The notes under the pieces are model-generated. The model saw only the letters and a list, made by a program, of their open reading frames with translations, had not been told where the DNA came from and did not search any database. 64,000 nucleotides of DNA from Acinetobacter modestus (lineage in GTDB: Bacteria; Pseudomonadota; Gammaproteobacteria; Pseudomonadales; Moraxellaceae): positions 631,734 through 695,733 of the forward strand of contig NZ_BMDV01000002.1 in NCBI RefSeq assembly GCF_014636095.1, written 5' to 3'. Below are positions 51,421 to 60,713 of the stretch, one piece after another. A program made the position numbers and the translations under genes. How positions within the stretch are numbered: position 1 is the stretch's first letter; each line of letters opens with the position of its first letter.

Positions 51421-52329
51421 GTGCAAATTTCACATAAATCCTTTCGAAATATTGGTCTAATTGGGCGACCAGATAAGAATTCTGTAGTAGAAACGTTATG
51501 TTTAATTCATGATCATTTGATCACTTTAGGCTTAAATCCCGTTTTTGATCAGGAAACAGCCAAACTTGTACCTTATAGTTATGGTCAGACCGTGAGTCGT
51601 AATTTATTAGGTGAAGTGGTGGATCTTGTGATCGTTGTGGGTGGCGACGGTTCTTTACTTCATGCGGCACGTGCTTTAGTCAGATACAATACACCGGTTA
51701 TTGGGATTAACCGTGGTCGACTCGGATTCTTAACTGATATTAAGCCGGCAGAAGCAATTTTTAAACTGGATCAGGTACTACAAGGTCAATTTCAACTAGA
51801 TCGACGTTTCTTGCTCGAAATGGAAGTCCGTACCAATAACGAAACCATTTATGATGCAATTGCCTTAAATGATGTGGTGTTACACTCAGGTAAGTCGGTT
51901 CATATGATTGATTTTGAGCTGAGTATTGACGGGCAATATGTCTATCGTCAGCACAGTGATGGTTTAATTGTATCGACACCAACAGGCTCGACCGCTTATT
52001 CGCTTTCAGGCGGTGGGCCAATCTTGCATCCGAGTATGGATGCGATTGCACTTGTACCAATGCACCCACATACTTTGTCATCTCGTCCAATCGTTGTCGG
52101 TGGGCAAAGTGAGATTAAGATCACCATCCGTGAAAATCGTGTCTTACCGATGGTGAGTGCTGATGGACAACATAGTGTTGCATTAAATGTAGGTGATACG
52201 GTGCATATCCGTAAACATCCGTTTAAACTAAGCTTATTACATCCACCTGGTTATGATTTTTATATGGCTTGCCGTACTAAACTGGGTTGGAATCAAGATT
52301 TTGAATCTTTTCAACAGGATGACTCATGA
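51421..52329 (+). CDS. nadK: NAD kinase
   Basis: A 302-residue enzyme that phosphorylates NAD to NADP with ATP (or polyphosphate). The frame opens at TTG 51370, but GTG at 51421 (MQISHKSFRNIGLIGRP) gives the usual size and an alignable N-terminus. VGGDGSLLHAAR is the NAD-kinase GGDG motif, INRGRLGFLTDI follows, and STPTGSTAYSLSGGGPIL is the second signature. It is cytoplasmic. Its stop overlaps the yeaC-like start by 4 bases (ATGA), so the two are cotranscribed. Confidence 0.93.
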   Translation: MQISHKSFRNIGLIGRPDKNSVVETLCLIHDHLITLGLNPVFDQETAKLVPYSYGQTVSRNLLGEVVDLVIVVGGDGSLLHAARALVRYNTPVIGINRGRLGFLTDIKPAEAIFKLDQVLQGQFQLDRRFLLEMEVRTNNETIYDAIALNDVVLHSGKSVHMIDFELSIDGQYVYRQHSDGLIVSTPTGSTAYSLSGGGPILHPSMDAIALVPMHPHTLSSRPIVVGGQSEIKITIRENRVLPMVSADGQHSVALNVGDTVHIRKHPFKLSLLHPPGYDFYMACRTKLGWNQDFESFQQDDS

Positions 52330-52598
52330 ATATTGAACAAATGCTCGCTATTTTAAATCCTGAAATTGTTGAGCGTCTGAAAACTGCTGTTGAAATTGGT
52401 AAATGGCCAAATGGTATTGCATTGACCAAAGAGCAACGTGAAATTTGTATGCAAGCCGTGTATGCATGGGAAATGGAAAATTTACCAAAAGAACAGCGTA
52501 GCGGTTATATCGACCGTGGTACGAAAGAAGACGGTGAGGAATGTGATGATGATCATCACAAAAATGAGCCTGAATTTAAGCCGATTCGGTTTGTTTAA
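52326..52598 (+). CDS. YeaC-like DUF1315 protein
   Basis: A 90-residue acidic protein of the DUF1315/YeaC family: MNIEQMLAILNPEIVERLK, then a conserved GKWPNGIALTKEQREICMQAVYAWE, and an acidic tail with GTKEDGEECDDDHH. It overlaps nadK by 4 bases, so translation is likely coupled. No function is established. Length is typical of the family. Confidence 0.9.
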   Translation: MNIEQMLAILNPEIVERLKTAVEIGKWPNGIALTKEQREICMQAVYAWEMENLPKEQRSGYIDRGTKEDGEECDDDHHKNEPEFKPIRFV

Positions 52599-52618
52599 TT
52601 AATTTCTACAAGTAGTAT

Positions 52619-52807
52619 TTAAAGCGATGATTTTAATAAAGTCATCGCTTTTTTATTACATTTTTCGTTTGGCGAAAGGGAGGTTAAGTTACCTTTATTG
52701 TCTTTTATTAAGATCTTGTAATTACATTTATTCTCTATCTGGACATACTCTGGCCTATCTACGCATCCAGTAAGAAGTAATATACTGAGAATAATATAAG
52801 CTTTCAT
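52619..52807 (-). CDS. Small lipoprotein, function unknown
   Basis: A 62-residue frame beginning MKAYIILSILLLTGCVD, with lipobox LLTGC and lipidated Cys at 15. The open frame reaches four codons further, but the 52807 start follows a GAG purine stretch at good distance. The mature part contains QIENKCNYKILIKDNKGN. The last residues run through the nadK-yeaC terminator, which is unusual and lowers confidence. Family not recognised. Confidence 0.45.
   Translation of the reverse strand: MKAYIILSILLLTGCVDRPEYVQIENKCNYKILIKDNKGNLTSLSPNEKCNKKAMTLLKSSL
52621..52653 (+). terminator. Terminator of nadK-yeaC
   Basis: AAGCGATGA and TCATCGCTT with a following T-run. It overlaps the end of the convergent small lipoprotein frame. 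Confidence 0.8.
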
Positions 52808-52898
52808 AAACGATCTCAATTTTCTAATTTTTATACTATGGACTTTAATTCTAGCTGTAGAAAAGGTGATTTAAAAATCACCTTATTTATTTTTTCGT

Positions 52899-53894
52899 TT
52901 AAAACCGATTGTCCCAAAGCGCTTTCGCTTTAATCATTGCTTCATCATAACTATTCACAGCACCCATGGTATACAAAGCGATTCCCATCGTTTCGATCAC
53001 TGCCATTTCGCCGTATTCATGCTTTTGCTCACCGAGCCAAACTTCTTTAAATACTGCTAGATCAAGTTCTTCTTCAATTGGGCTGCGGTCAGGTGTTAAT
53101 TTTGGTAGCTCGTGTTCATATAGCTCGCCGTTTTTAATCCCACAAATTAAAGTTTTGGCATCAGGGTTGCGCTCGAACTCACCACCTTCACCTTTGATCA
53201 CAGAACTATTTTGATAGCCTAAACGAAAAGCGGTGTGTTGATGAGAAGTCCGATAAGCAGGGTGGAAAATTGCTTGTAAAGTTGCTTTGGCGTTAAACGG
53301 ATTAATTAGACGAGCAAGCGTATGAATTGGAGAACGTAAGCCCATCACATTGCGGAGTGAGATTAATTCACTCAGAATTGGTGAAATGGCTTCAAGTGGC
53401 AAAAATGCAAAATTATGTTGATCTAGTTGTTTGCGAACATCTTGCTCATTTTCACAAATAGAATAGCCTAAGTATTGTAAAACTTGTTCGGTATAAACAC
53501 GGTTAATGGTATGACCCGATGCGCCGTGCATCACAATTCTATAGCCATGATGAGCCAGTGTTAATGCTGCCAATAAGAACCACGGATAGTGCTTACGCTT
53601 GCCTGCATAAGAGGACCAGTCAAGATCGACATCAAGTGGTTGAAAGTTGAGTTGATCTCGCGTGGCTTGGACAAATCCTGCCAGTTCATCGACAGATTCT
53701 TCCTTAACACGTAAAAGCATTAAGAATGCACCCAACTGAACATCCAAGACTTCATCTTTTAAAATCATGCTAAATGCTTGATAGGCTTCTTCATAACTGA
53801 GCGAACGAGAACCTGTTTTCCCTTTACCCAAGATACGAACATACTGAGCAAAGGGATGTTCTACAGTTTTATAAATATTTCGTTTTGTATTCAT
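52899..53894 (-). CDS. TrpD2/YbiB-like glycosyltransferase-family protein
   Basis: A 331-residue protein with the fold of anthranilate phosphoribosyltransferases: LSYEEAYQAFSMILKDEVLDVQ N-terminal helices, then the phosphoribosyl domain with GKRKHYPWFLLAALTLA and MHGASGHTINRV. The PRPP-binding GTGGD motif of true TrpD is not evident. E. coli YbiB (TrpD2) is a nucleic-acid-binding relative under LexA control, with no anthranilate activity, and this is the more likely match. I took the ATG at 53894 as start; a TTG at 53921 is possible. Monocistronic. Confidence 0.78.
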   Translation of the reverse strand: MNTKRNIYKTVEHPFAQYVRILGKGKTGSRSLSYEEAYQAFSMILKDEVLDVQLGAFLMLLRVKEESVDELAGFVQATRDQLNFQPLDVDLDWSSYAGKRKHYPWFLLAALTLAHHGYRIVMHGASGHTINRVYTEQVLQYLGYSICENEQDVRKQLDQHNFAFLPLEAISPILSELISLRNVMGLRSPIHTLARLINPFNAKATLQAIFHPAYRTSHQHTAFRLGYQNSSVIKGEGGEFERNPDAKTLICGIKNGELYEHELPKLTPDRSPIEEELDLAVFKEVWLGEQKHEYGEMAVIETMGIALYTMGAVNSYDEAMIKAKALWDNRF

Positions 53895-54140
53895 GATCGT
53901 ATGAGAAATCTTCGCCAACAATAAAAGGAATATGACATAAAAGTGACGTATTTAGCGTAAAAAAATATGAGGAGCTGTCTAATCAATAAACAATTAGCGT
54001 TTGCTTTTGCCGAGTGCAAACAAAATTATTGACCGAATCAGTCTAGTGATTTGATGCAAACGGAACATGACATCCAATCTAAAAATCATTAGCATGGCTG
54101 CAAATCGAATTTTTAAAAACAATGAAAGCGAAAGGAAATA

Positions 54141-55289
54141 ATGATGTTAGCTTACGATGCAGATTTGGAACTCTTCCGTGATAACTTTAAACGTTTTATG
54201 AGCGAGCAAATTGCACCTCATTATGATCAGTGGGAACGCGAAGGCATTATGCCACGTTCAGTTTGGTCTGCATTGGGTGAAAATGGCTTTCTCTGTGTAG
54301 ATGTACCAGAAGAATATGGTGGTTATGGTGTACCAACCCATTATTCATTAATGTTAGTTGAAGAATCTGCACGTGCGGGTTATTGCGCATTATCAACTGC
54401 GATTTCTTGTCATTCTGAAATTGCGGCACCGTATATTCAACATATCGGGACTGAAGAACAAAAGCAATATTGGTTACCAAAAATGGTTTCTGGCGAAGTT
54501 GTTGGTGCGATTGGTATGACTGAGCCAGGTGCTGGTTCTGATTTACAGGCAATGCGTACTAGTGCAATTTTGCAAGATGATCATTATGTGTTAAACGGTT
54601 CAAAAACCTTTATTTCAAATGGTCAGCATGCTGACGTTGTTGTTCTAGCAGTCAAAACTGATCCACAAGCACGTGCTAAAGGTGTGTCTTTGATGTTAGT
54701 TGACACACATTTGGATGGTTTCAAGAAGGGAACTAACCTCGATAAGATTGGTCTACATTCACAAGATACATCTGAATTGTTCTTTGATAATGTCAAAGTA
54801 CCTAAAGACCAATTATTGGGGAATGCGGGTTCTGGCTTCGCTTATTTAATGCAAGAATTACCTCGTGAACGTACTGCAATTGCTTCAACTGCTTTGGGTG
54901 CAATCCGTGGTGCAATTGATTTAGCAACAGCTTATGTAAAAGAACGCCAAGCATTTGGTCAAGCAATTTCTCAATTTCAAAATACACGTTTTGTATTGGC
55001 TCAAGCAAAAATTGATGAATTAGCAACAGCAGCTTTCTATAACCAAAACGTTGCTTTGTATAATGAAGGCAAGTTGGATGTAGAAACCGCAGCGGCATTA
55101 AAGAGCTTTAGTACCGATATGCAAATGAAAGTAGCCGATAACTTACTTCAATTATTTGGTGGCTATGGCTATATGACAGAATATCCAATTTCACGTTTCT
55201 TCGTTGATGCGCGTATCCAACGTATTTATGGTGGTACCAATGAAATTATGAAAGAAATCGTTGCGCGTGGGTTGATTGGTAAGTCTTAA
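54141..55289 (+). CDS. Acyl-CoA dehydrogenase
   Basis: A 382-residue FAD enzyme for the first step of fatty acid beta-oxidation or a related branched acyl-CoA step. IGMTEPGAGSDLQAM is the substrate/FAD motif, and LFGGYGYMTEYPISRFFVDARI lies near the C-terminus. At the usual catalytic base position (YEGT in short- and medium-chain enzymes) this protein has IYGGTNE, a Gly. Instead, MQELPRERTAIAS (E239/E243) matches the long-chain enzyme, where the base is in LPQER. It therefore may belong to the long-chain or isovaleryl-type subgroup. The first ATG was used, with a second directly after. Confidence 0.92.
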   Translation: MMLAYDADLELFRDNFKRFMSEQIAPHYDQWEREGIMPRSVWSALGENGFLCVDVPEEYGGYGVPTHYSLMLVEESARAGYCALSTAISCHSEIAAPYIQHIGTEEQKQYWLPKMVSGEVVGAIGMTEPGAGSDLQAMRTSAILQDDHYVLNGSKTFISNGQHADVVVLAVKTDPQARAKGVSLMLVDTHLDGFKKGTNLDKIGLHSQDTSELFFDNVKVPKDQLLGNAGSGFAYLMQELPRERTAIASTALGAIRGAIDLATAYVKERQAFGQAISQFQNTRFVLAQAKIDELATAAFYNQNVALYNEGKLDVETAAALKSFSTDMQMKVADNLLQLFGGYGYMTEYPISRFFVDARIQRIYGGTNEIMKEIVARGLIGKS

Positions 55290-55324
55290 GCGAAAAATCA
55301 TCTCTATTTAGTAAATGATTTCAG

Positions 55325-55354
55325 ACTGAATCAAGAAATTTGATTCAGTTTTTT
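55325..55354 (+). terminator. Terminator of the acyl-CoA dehydrogenase gene
   Basis: ACTGAATCAA and TTGATTCAGT with T-run. Confidence 0.85.
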
Positions 55355-55376
55355 GTTTGTAGTGATGTTTTTAAGA

Positions 55377-56321
55377 TCAAGGAGTGACTGGCTCATCAAA
55401 TAATGCAGAACAACTTTTATGATCTATACAACCTGCCAACATAATCGCCTTGGGTAAACTGGCATAGAGATTAGTTAAATGCTGCTCTGCTGGATGTTGA
55501 AACTTCCAAAATAAAAAATTTTCTGAGCGTTGTTTATTAAAATTTTGATAAAAATCATACTGCATTTGTGTTGAGTCTTCATTTGGTTGCGTTTCTTTAC
55601 GTCGCTCATGTGTCCCAACTGTTGCCATAAGCATTGTATTTTGTACTTTATTGGCTTTGTTATTTAACCAATCTACCTGCCGATTGAGTAACGCATAATT
55701 ATCAAACCAAAGTGAAGGACTTGCGGCGATATAACGCTGAAAAGTTTCTGGGTGTGTCATAAAGGTATGCAAAACGAATAGCCCACCAAAAGAATGACCA
55801 AATAAGCTTTGTTGCAGTGTATTCACTTTAATTTTGGTCTGAATGGCAGGCTTGAGTTCTTTCTCTATAAATTGAATGAATTGGTCTGCGCCACCATAAG
55901 TGTACTTGGCTTGTTTTTGAAATTCAGCCGATGCTTTAGGGGTGTAGTCTAAAGCACGTTTTTCTACATCAAAACTGTTTTGCTGCGGGTAGCCGATTGC
56001 AACAATAGCGACTGGACTCAAACCTAAACGATTGGCAGCACTACCCATAGATTTAGCAATATTGGCAGCGCTATCAAATGTGGCATTACCATCCAATACA
56101 TACAGAATTGGAAAACCTTGCTTTGGAGCTTCACCAGCAGAAACAGAGATCTGAATCAAATAATCATGTTTGGTATATTTTGAGGTTATTTCAAAGCTTT
56201 GCTGAATATTTGTTTGTGCTTTTAACGGCGGCTTGTTTGTACTGGTACTCGTTGGTTGTGCAAAAGCCAATGGTGTTACCATGAGTAGAGAAAAAGCCAA
56301 AATACCAAATTGTTTAATCAT
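55377..56321 (-). CDS. Exported esterase, IroE/Fes-like alpha/beta hydrolase
   Basis: A 314-residue exported serine hydrolase with a signal peptide (about 1-22, ending LAFA). The nucleophile elbow is FGHSFGGLFVLH (about 167-178), with Ser in GHSFGG; YVLDGNATFDSAANIA is the strand and oxyanion region, and HPAEQHLTNLYASLPKAI holds the probable catalytic His. It resembles periplasmic siderophore esterases such as IroE. A Fur-box-like site lies 37 bases upstream of the start, supporting an iron-uptake role, for example hydrolysis of ferric siderophores. Substrate is inferred. Confidence 0.82.
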   Translation of the reverse strand: MIKQFGILAFSLLMVTPLAFAQPTSTSTNKPPLKAQTNIQQSFEITSKYTKHDYLIQISVSAGEAPKQGFPILYVLDGNATFDSAANIAKSMGSAANRLGLSPVAIVAIGYPQQNSFDVEKRALDYTPKASAEFQKQAKYTYGGADQFIQFIEKELKPAIQTKIKVNTLQQSLFGHSFGGLFVLHTFMTHPETFQRYIAASPSLWFDNYALLNRQVDWLNNKANKVQNTMLMATVGTHERRKETQPNEDSTQMQYDFYQNFNKQRSENFLFWKFQHPAEQHLTNLYASLPKAIMLAGCIDHKSCSALFDEPVTP

Positions 56322-56357
56322 AATTTATTCGAGAACATTAAAATTTTATTAGCAATA

Positions 56358-56376
56358 TATAATAAAAATCATTATC
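56358..56376. promoter_or_regulatory. Fur-box-like operator upstream of the esterase gene
   Basis: TATAATAAAAATCATTATC matches the 19-bp Fur consensus at 16 of 19 positions. It is 37 bases before the esterase start codon. Confidence 0.65.
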
Positions 56377-56513
56377 AATAAAGTTTGGTAATAAAAAGAG
56401 TTAAAACTCAGCGTGTTTAATAGCTTAAAGTGTTGTTATACTAGCTCGGATAATCAATTCACAGATGAATTGTAATCCATTCTTATAGATGATTTTGCTG
56501 AGGCTGCATTCCA

Positions 56514-57623
56514 ATGGTAAACGATGGACAAAACACATCGAATTCACTTAATTTAGAACAAATTCGTAACGATATTGATAGTGTTGATCAACAAATCCAA
56601 GAGTTACTTAATCGCCGTGCGACGCTTGCAGAAGCGGTAGCCAAAGCGAAGTTTGCATCCGAAGAAAATCCGCTGTTTTATCGTCCAGAACGTGAAGCTC
56701 AGGTATTACGTAAAGTCATGGAGCGTAACCAAGGTCCTTTATCTGATGCAACCATGGCACGTTTATTCCGTGAAATTATGTCAGCATGTTTGGCACTTGA
56801 AGCACCACAAAGTATTGCATTCCTCGGACCTGAAGGGACTTATACCCATTCAGCTGTGTTAAAGCATTTTGGTAAAGATGCTGTGGTACGTCCATTGCCA
56901 ACTATTGATGAAGTGTTCCGTGAAGTTGAAGCGGGCAGCGCACATTATGGTGTCGTTCCAGTAGAGAATTCATCAGAAGGGATTGTGAACCATACCCTCG
57001 ATTGCTTTAAATCATCGACCGTGAATGTGATTGGTGAAGTTGAACTGCGTATCCATCATCAATTCCTTGTATCTGAAAATACCCGTAAAGACAGCATTAA
57101 GCAGATTTATGCACATCAGCAAACCTTGGCACAATGCCGTAAATGGTTAGATGCCCATTATCCTGGCGTAGAGCGTGTCGCGTTGAATTCAAATGCAGAA
57201 GCGGCTCGCCGTATTCGCAATGAGTGGCATTCGGCAGCGATTGCATCTGATATTGCAGCAAGCATGTACAATCTTGAGATTTTACACAGTAATATCGAAG
57301 ATAACCCTGAAAATACCACTCGTTTCCTTGTAATTGGTCGTGAAAAGATTCCTCAAAGTGGTAATGATAAAACTTCGTTATTGATCTCTGCGCATGACCG
57401 CGCGGGTGCTTTGTTGGAGATTCTTGCGCCATTTGCCAAGTATAAAATTAGCTTGACCAGTATTGAAACGCGTCCAGCCTTACCTGAAAAATGGGCTTAC
57501 GTGTTCTTTATCGATTTAGAAGGACATATCGGTCAGGAAAATGTTGCGGCGGCATTGGAAGAAATCCGCCCAATGGTGAAAGAGTTACGTGTCCTCGGGT
57601 CATATCCAATCGCTGTTCTTTAA
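56514..57623 (+). CDS. pheA: Chorismate mutase/prephenate dehydratase (P-protein)
   Basis: A 369-residue bifunctional enzyme for phenylalanine synthesis. The chorismate mutase domain (about 10-100) starts LEQIRNDIDSVDQQIQELLNRR. The prephenate dehydratase domain (about 105-280) begins IAFLGPEGTYTHSA, with VPVENSSEGIVNHT and NTTRFLVIG. The C-terminal ACT domain (about 290-369) has LISAHDRAGALLEILAPF and SIETRP, the phenylalanine-binding region for feedback inhibition. Length matches the family. It is directly upstream of tyrA-aroA, forming an aromatic-biosynthesis block. Confidence 0.96.
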   Translation: MVNDGQNTSNSLNLEQIRNDIDSVDQQIQELLNRRATLAEAVAKAKFASEENPLFYRPEREAQVLRKVMERNQGPLSDATMARLFREIMSACLALEAPQSIAFLGPEGTYTHSAVLKHFGKDAVVRPLPTIDEVFREVEAGSAHYGVVPVENSSEGIVNHTLDCFKSSTVNVIGEVELRIHHQFLVSENTRKDSIKQIYAHQQTLAQCRKWLDAHYPGVERVALNSNAEAARRIRNEWHSAAIASDIAASMYNLEILHSNIEDNPENTTRFLVIGREKIPQSGNDKTSLLISAHDRAGALLEILAPFAKYKISLTSIETRPALPEKWAYVFFIDLEGHIGQENVAAALEEIRPMVKELRVLGSYPIAVL

Positions 57624-57637
57624 TTCTCTTAGATCCT

Positions 57638-57666
57638 ATGGATAGATGTATGAAGCATCTATCCAT
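57638..57666. repeat. Perfect intergenic hairpin between pheA and tyrA-aroA
   Basis: ATGGATAGATG and CATCTATCCAT form an 11-bp perfect stem with a 7-base loop. No T-run follows, so it is not a standard terminator. It could be an RNA-stability or attenuation element or a binding site. Confidence 0.65.
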
Positions 57667-57698
57667 ATCAAAGTCGTCTTATTAGGCAAATATGTTTT

Positions 57699-59948
57699 AT
57701 GTCTCAACCATTATTTAAGAAAGTTGCATTTATTGGGCTTGGACTGATTGGGTCGAGTCTTGCTCGCGTGATTGTGGCTGAACAACTTGCATCTCAAATT
57801 GTGGCTTCAACACGCTCAAAAAAAACATTAGAAGATGCCAAGGCACTCGGTCTTATTCAATACGGTTATGAAACACCTGAAGAAGCTGTTCAGGATGCAG
57901 ATTTAATTGTTTTAGCTTTGCCTGTTCGTGCAACGCAAAAAGTGCTTGAACAGATTAAGCCTTATCTTGCAGACAATGTCATTATTACCGATGTGGGTAG
58001 TACTAAAGGCAATGTCGTTGAAGCTGCAAAAGCAGTATTTGGTGAAAATTTACCAATCGGTTTTGTACCAGGTCATCCGATTGCAGGTGCAGAACATACA
58101 GGTGTACATGCGGGTAAAGTTGATTTATTTGTCAACCATAAAGTAATTTTGACACCACTTCCGACCAGTGCCGCTTGGGCGGTTGAAAAACTGATTCAAC
58201 TTTGGTCTGCGGCAAAAGCAGAAGTGATTTGCATGGATGTCACTAAGCACGATGAAGTGTTGGCACATACCAGTCATTTACCGCATTTGATGGCATTCAA
58301 TCTGGTCGAACAACTGGCAAATCGTGAAGATAATTTAGATATTTTCCGCTATGCTGCGGGAGGTTTTCGTGACTTCTCGCGTATTGCGGCTAGTGACCCA
58401 CAGATGTGGCATGACATTTTCTTTGCCAATAAAACGGCAATTCTGAATGCTGTTGATGGCTTTGAACAGCAATTATCAGTTTTAAAGAAATTGATTGCAC
58501 AGGAAGATTCGCAAGCGTTGATGGGACTGCTCGGGCATGCTCAAGCAGCACGTCAGCACTTTAACCATATGTTGGCCAAAAAACCTTTGATGGAGAAAAA
58601 CAAGGTGACACAGCAATTTACCATTTTACCGGGAAAGAAAACATTTACAGGTAAATTCACCGTACCGGGTGACAAGTCTGTGTCACATCGCTCAATCATG
58701 TTTGGTGCGATTGCTGAAGGCACAACGCATGTGACAGGCTTCTTGGAAGGTGAAGATGCACTTGCAACTTTGCAGGCTTTCCGTGATATGGGCGTGAGCA
58801 TTGAAGGGCCTAAGAATGGTGAAGTCACGATTCATGGCGTGGGTATGCAAGGCTTAAAAGCACCTGCGAGCGTGTTGTATATGGGTAACTCTGGTACTAG
58901 TATGCGTTTGCTATCAGGTATGTTGTCTGCACAAAAATTTGATTCAGTGATGACAGGTGATGCGTCATTGTCGAAACGTCCAATGGAGCGTATTGCTAAG
59001 CCACTTCGCGAAATGGGTGCACAAATCCAAACCACAGGTGAGAAAGGTACGCCACCAGTGAGTATCACAGGTAGTCAAGCACTCAAAGGGATTCAATACG
59101 ATTTGCCAATGGCATCTGCTCAGGTTAAATCAGGTATTTTATTGGCAGGCTTATGGGCAGCTGGTGAAACCTCGGTGACGGAACCTGAACCAACCCGTGA
59201 CCATACAGAACGTATGTTGCGTGCTTTCGGTTATGATGTGAAAACTGAAGGAAATAAAATCTCGCTTGTGGGTGGTGGTAAATTAGTTGGTACAGATATT
59301 CAAGTGCCTTCGGATATTTCATCTGCTGCATTCTTTATGGTGGGTGCTGCCATTACTGAAGGTGCTGATGTGGTCCTTGAAGCGGTTGGGATTAATCCAA
59401 CTCGTACAGGCGTGATCGAAATTCTCAAGCAAATGGGTGCTGATCTGACTGTTGAGAATGAACGTATTGCAGGTGGTGAACCAATTGCAGATATTCATAT
59501 CAAAGGTTCAAGAACACTGAAAGGCATTCATATGCCAGAAGACCAAGTGCCATTAGCCATTGATGAATTCCCAGCATTATTCATTGCTGCTGCATGTGCA
59601 GAAGGTCAAACGGTTCTGACAGGAGCGGCTGAGCTGCGTGTCAAAGAGTCTGACCGTATTCAAGTCATGGCTGATGGCTTGAAAATCATGGGCATCGACT
59701 GTACCCCAACTGAAGATGGTATTATCATCGAAGGTAAAGGTAAATCTGGCGACTGGTCGGCGATCTTTAGTGGTGGTGAAATTGAATCACATCATGACCA
59801 TCGTATTGCCATGAGCTTTAGTATGGCTGGTTTACGTACCTCAGGTAACATCACGATCCATGGTACAGAAACTGTCGCAACGAGTTTTCCAACTTTTACT
59901 GAACTAGCAAACTCAGCAGGTTTAGATTTACAAGTCGTAAATCAGTAA
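57699..59948 (+). CDS. tyrA-aroA: Prephenate dehydrogenase/EPSP synthase fusion
   Basis: A 749-residue bifunctional protein. The N-terminal part (about 1-290) is prephenate dehydrogenase: the NAD-binding IGLGLIGSSLARVI and VGSTKGNVVEAAK, with PGHPIAGAEHTGV. A linker near 295-310 leads to 3-phosphoshikimate 1-carboxyvinyltransferase (about 310-749): PGDKSVSHRSIMFGA, GNSGTSMRLLSGM, and the C-terminal HHDHRIAMSF. One polypeptide thus makes EPSP in the shikimate pathway and 4-hydroxyphenylpyruvate for tyrosine. Glyphosate targets the AroA part. This fusion is typical of Acinetobacter and some relatives. It follows pheA with 75 bases between. Confidence 0.96.
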   Translation: MSQPLFKKVAFIGLGLIGSSLARVIVAEQLASQIVASTRSKKTLEDAKALGLIQYGYETPEEAVQDADLIVLALPVRATQKVLEQIKPYLADNVIITDVGSTKGNVVEAAKAVFGENLPIGFVPGHPIAGAEHTGVHAGKVDLFVNHKVILTPLPTSAAWAVEKLIQLWSAAKAEVICMDVTKHDEVLAHTSHLPHLMAFNLVEQLANREDNLDIFRYAAGGFRDFSRIAASDPQMWHDIFFANKTAILNAVDGFEQQLSVLKKLIAQEDSQALMGLLGHAQAARQHFNHMLAKKPLMEKNKVTQQFTILPGKKTFTGKFTVPGDKSVSHRSIMFGAIAEGTTHVTGFLEGEDALATLQAFRDMGVSIEGPKNGEVTIHGVGMQGLKAPASVLYMGNSGTSMRLLSGMLSAQKFDSVMTGDASLSKRPMERIAKPLREMGAQIQTTGEKGTPPVSITGSQALKGIQYDLPMASAQVKSGILLAGLWAAGETSVTEPEPTRDHTERMLRAFGYDVKTEGNKISLVGGGKLVGTDIQVPSDISSAAFFMVGAAITEGADVVLEAVGINPTRTGVIEILKQMGADLTVENERIAGGEPIADIHIKGSRTLKGIHMPEDQVPLAIDEFPALFIAAACAEGQTVLTGAAELRVKESDRIQVMADGLKIMGIDCTPTEDGIIIEGKGKSGDWSAIFSGGEIESHHDHRIAMSFSMAGLRTSGNITIHGTETVATSFPTFTELANSAGLDLQVVNQ

Positions 59949-59958
59949 ACGAATTGAG

Positions 59959-59997
59959 AAATGCAGTATTTAGAATAGCTAAATGCTGCATTTTTTA
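59959..59997 (+). terminator. Terminator of the aromatic block
   Basis: AAATGCAG-ATTTA and TAAAT-CTGCATTT arms with one bulge and a following T-run. Confidence 0.85.
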
Positions 59998-60228
59998 TTT
60001 GTTTATACATAAAAATAAGTTGTTAGCTGCAAATATAAAACGTATAAATAATGAAAATGATGAGTTTGGCCATGTACATATCTAATTAGGTCTAAATTTA
60101 TCAATTTAGTAAAATAAGTAAGACAATCGGCTAATCAATTAAAGACAATTGTATATATAATAATTCTTACCGTACGAGTCGGTTTTATGCTGCGATCCAG
60201 CTAAAAACATAAAAATAGAGGGAATACC

Positions 60229-60612
60229 ATGAAAACATTGCAATTTATAGCAGATTGCCCTAAACATGGGGTAATTGATCATCCACCAAATGAATGCTAT
60301 ATCACGCAAGAATATGTTGCAGCACTACTCTATAAACAATTAGAACATTATGGTTTTGATACAGAACATATTCGTCATGAGCATGAAAAAATTGAAGTAC
60401 GCATCGATAATCATCAATTACCTCTGTCAATCTTATGCTCACAACAAGAAACAGAAGGTCACATTCTCTGTGAAATCTCTGCCAATCCACAGCAAGAACA
60501 AGCTTGGTTTGAACGAATAGAAACGCAAAGTATTATCCGACAGTTGGCTCAAGCCGTAGAAAATAGCTTAAAAGCAGAGCATAGTTTTTCTCAATTTGTA
60601 TGGAAAAGCTAA
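60229..60612 (+). CDS. Conserved-looking protein of unknown function
   Basis: A 127-residue soluble protein starting MKTLQFIADCPKHGVIDHPP, with several His and Cys residues (CPKHG, ECYI, EHIRHEHEK, CSQQ, LCEIS) that might bind metal. A good ribosome binding site (AGAGGGA) lies before the ATG. The preceding 280 bases are AT-rich and hold the terminator of tyrA-aroA and the promoter of this gene. No family recognised. It precedes pepD by 101 bases. Confidence 0.75.
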   Translation: MKTLQFIADCPKHGVIDHPPNECYITQEYVAALLYKQLEHYGFDTEHIRHEHEKIEVRIDNHQLPLSILCSQQETEGHILCEISANPQQEQAWFERIETQSIIRQLAQAVENSLKAEHSFSQFVWKS

Positions 60613-60713
60613 GACGATTTTTCCAATAAAATCTTAAATAAAGTGATTTAAGCATTACCATTTAGGCATATGGTGTATATTTGTTTAAACACTTTATTTG
60701 AGAGTATTGGTGC

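Noticed and set aside
58553..59331. Reverse-strand open frames within tyrA-aroA
   Set aside because: Antisense shadows of a well-supported coding sequence.
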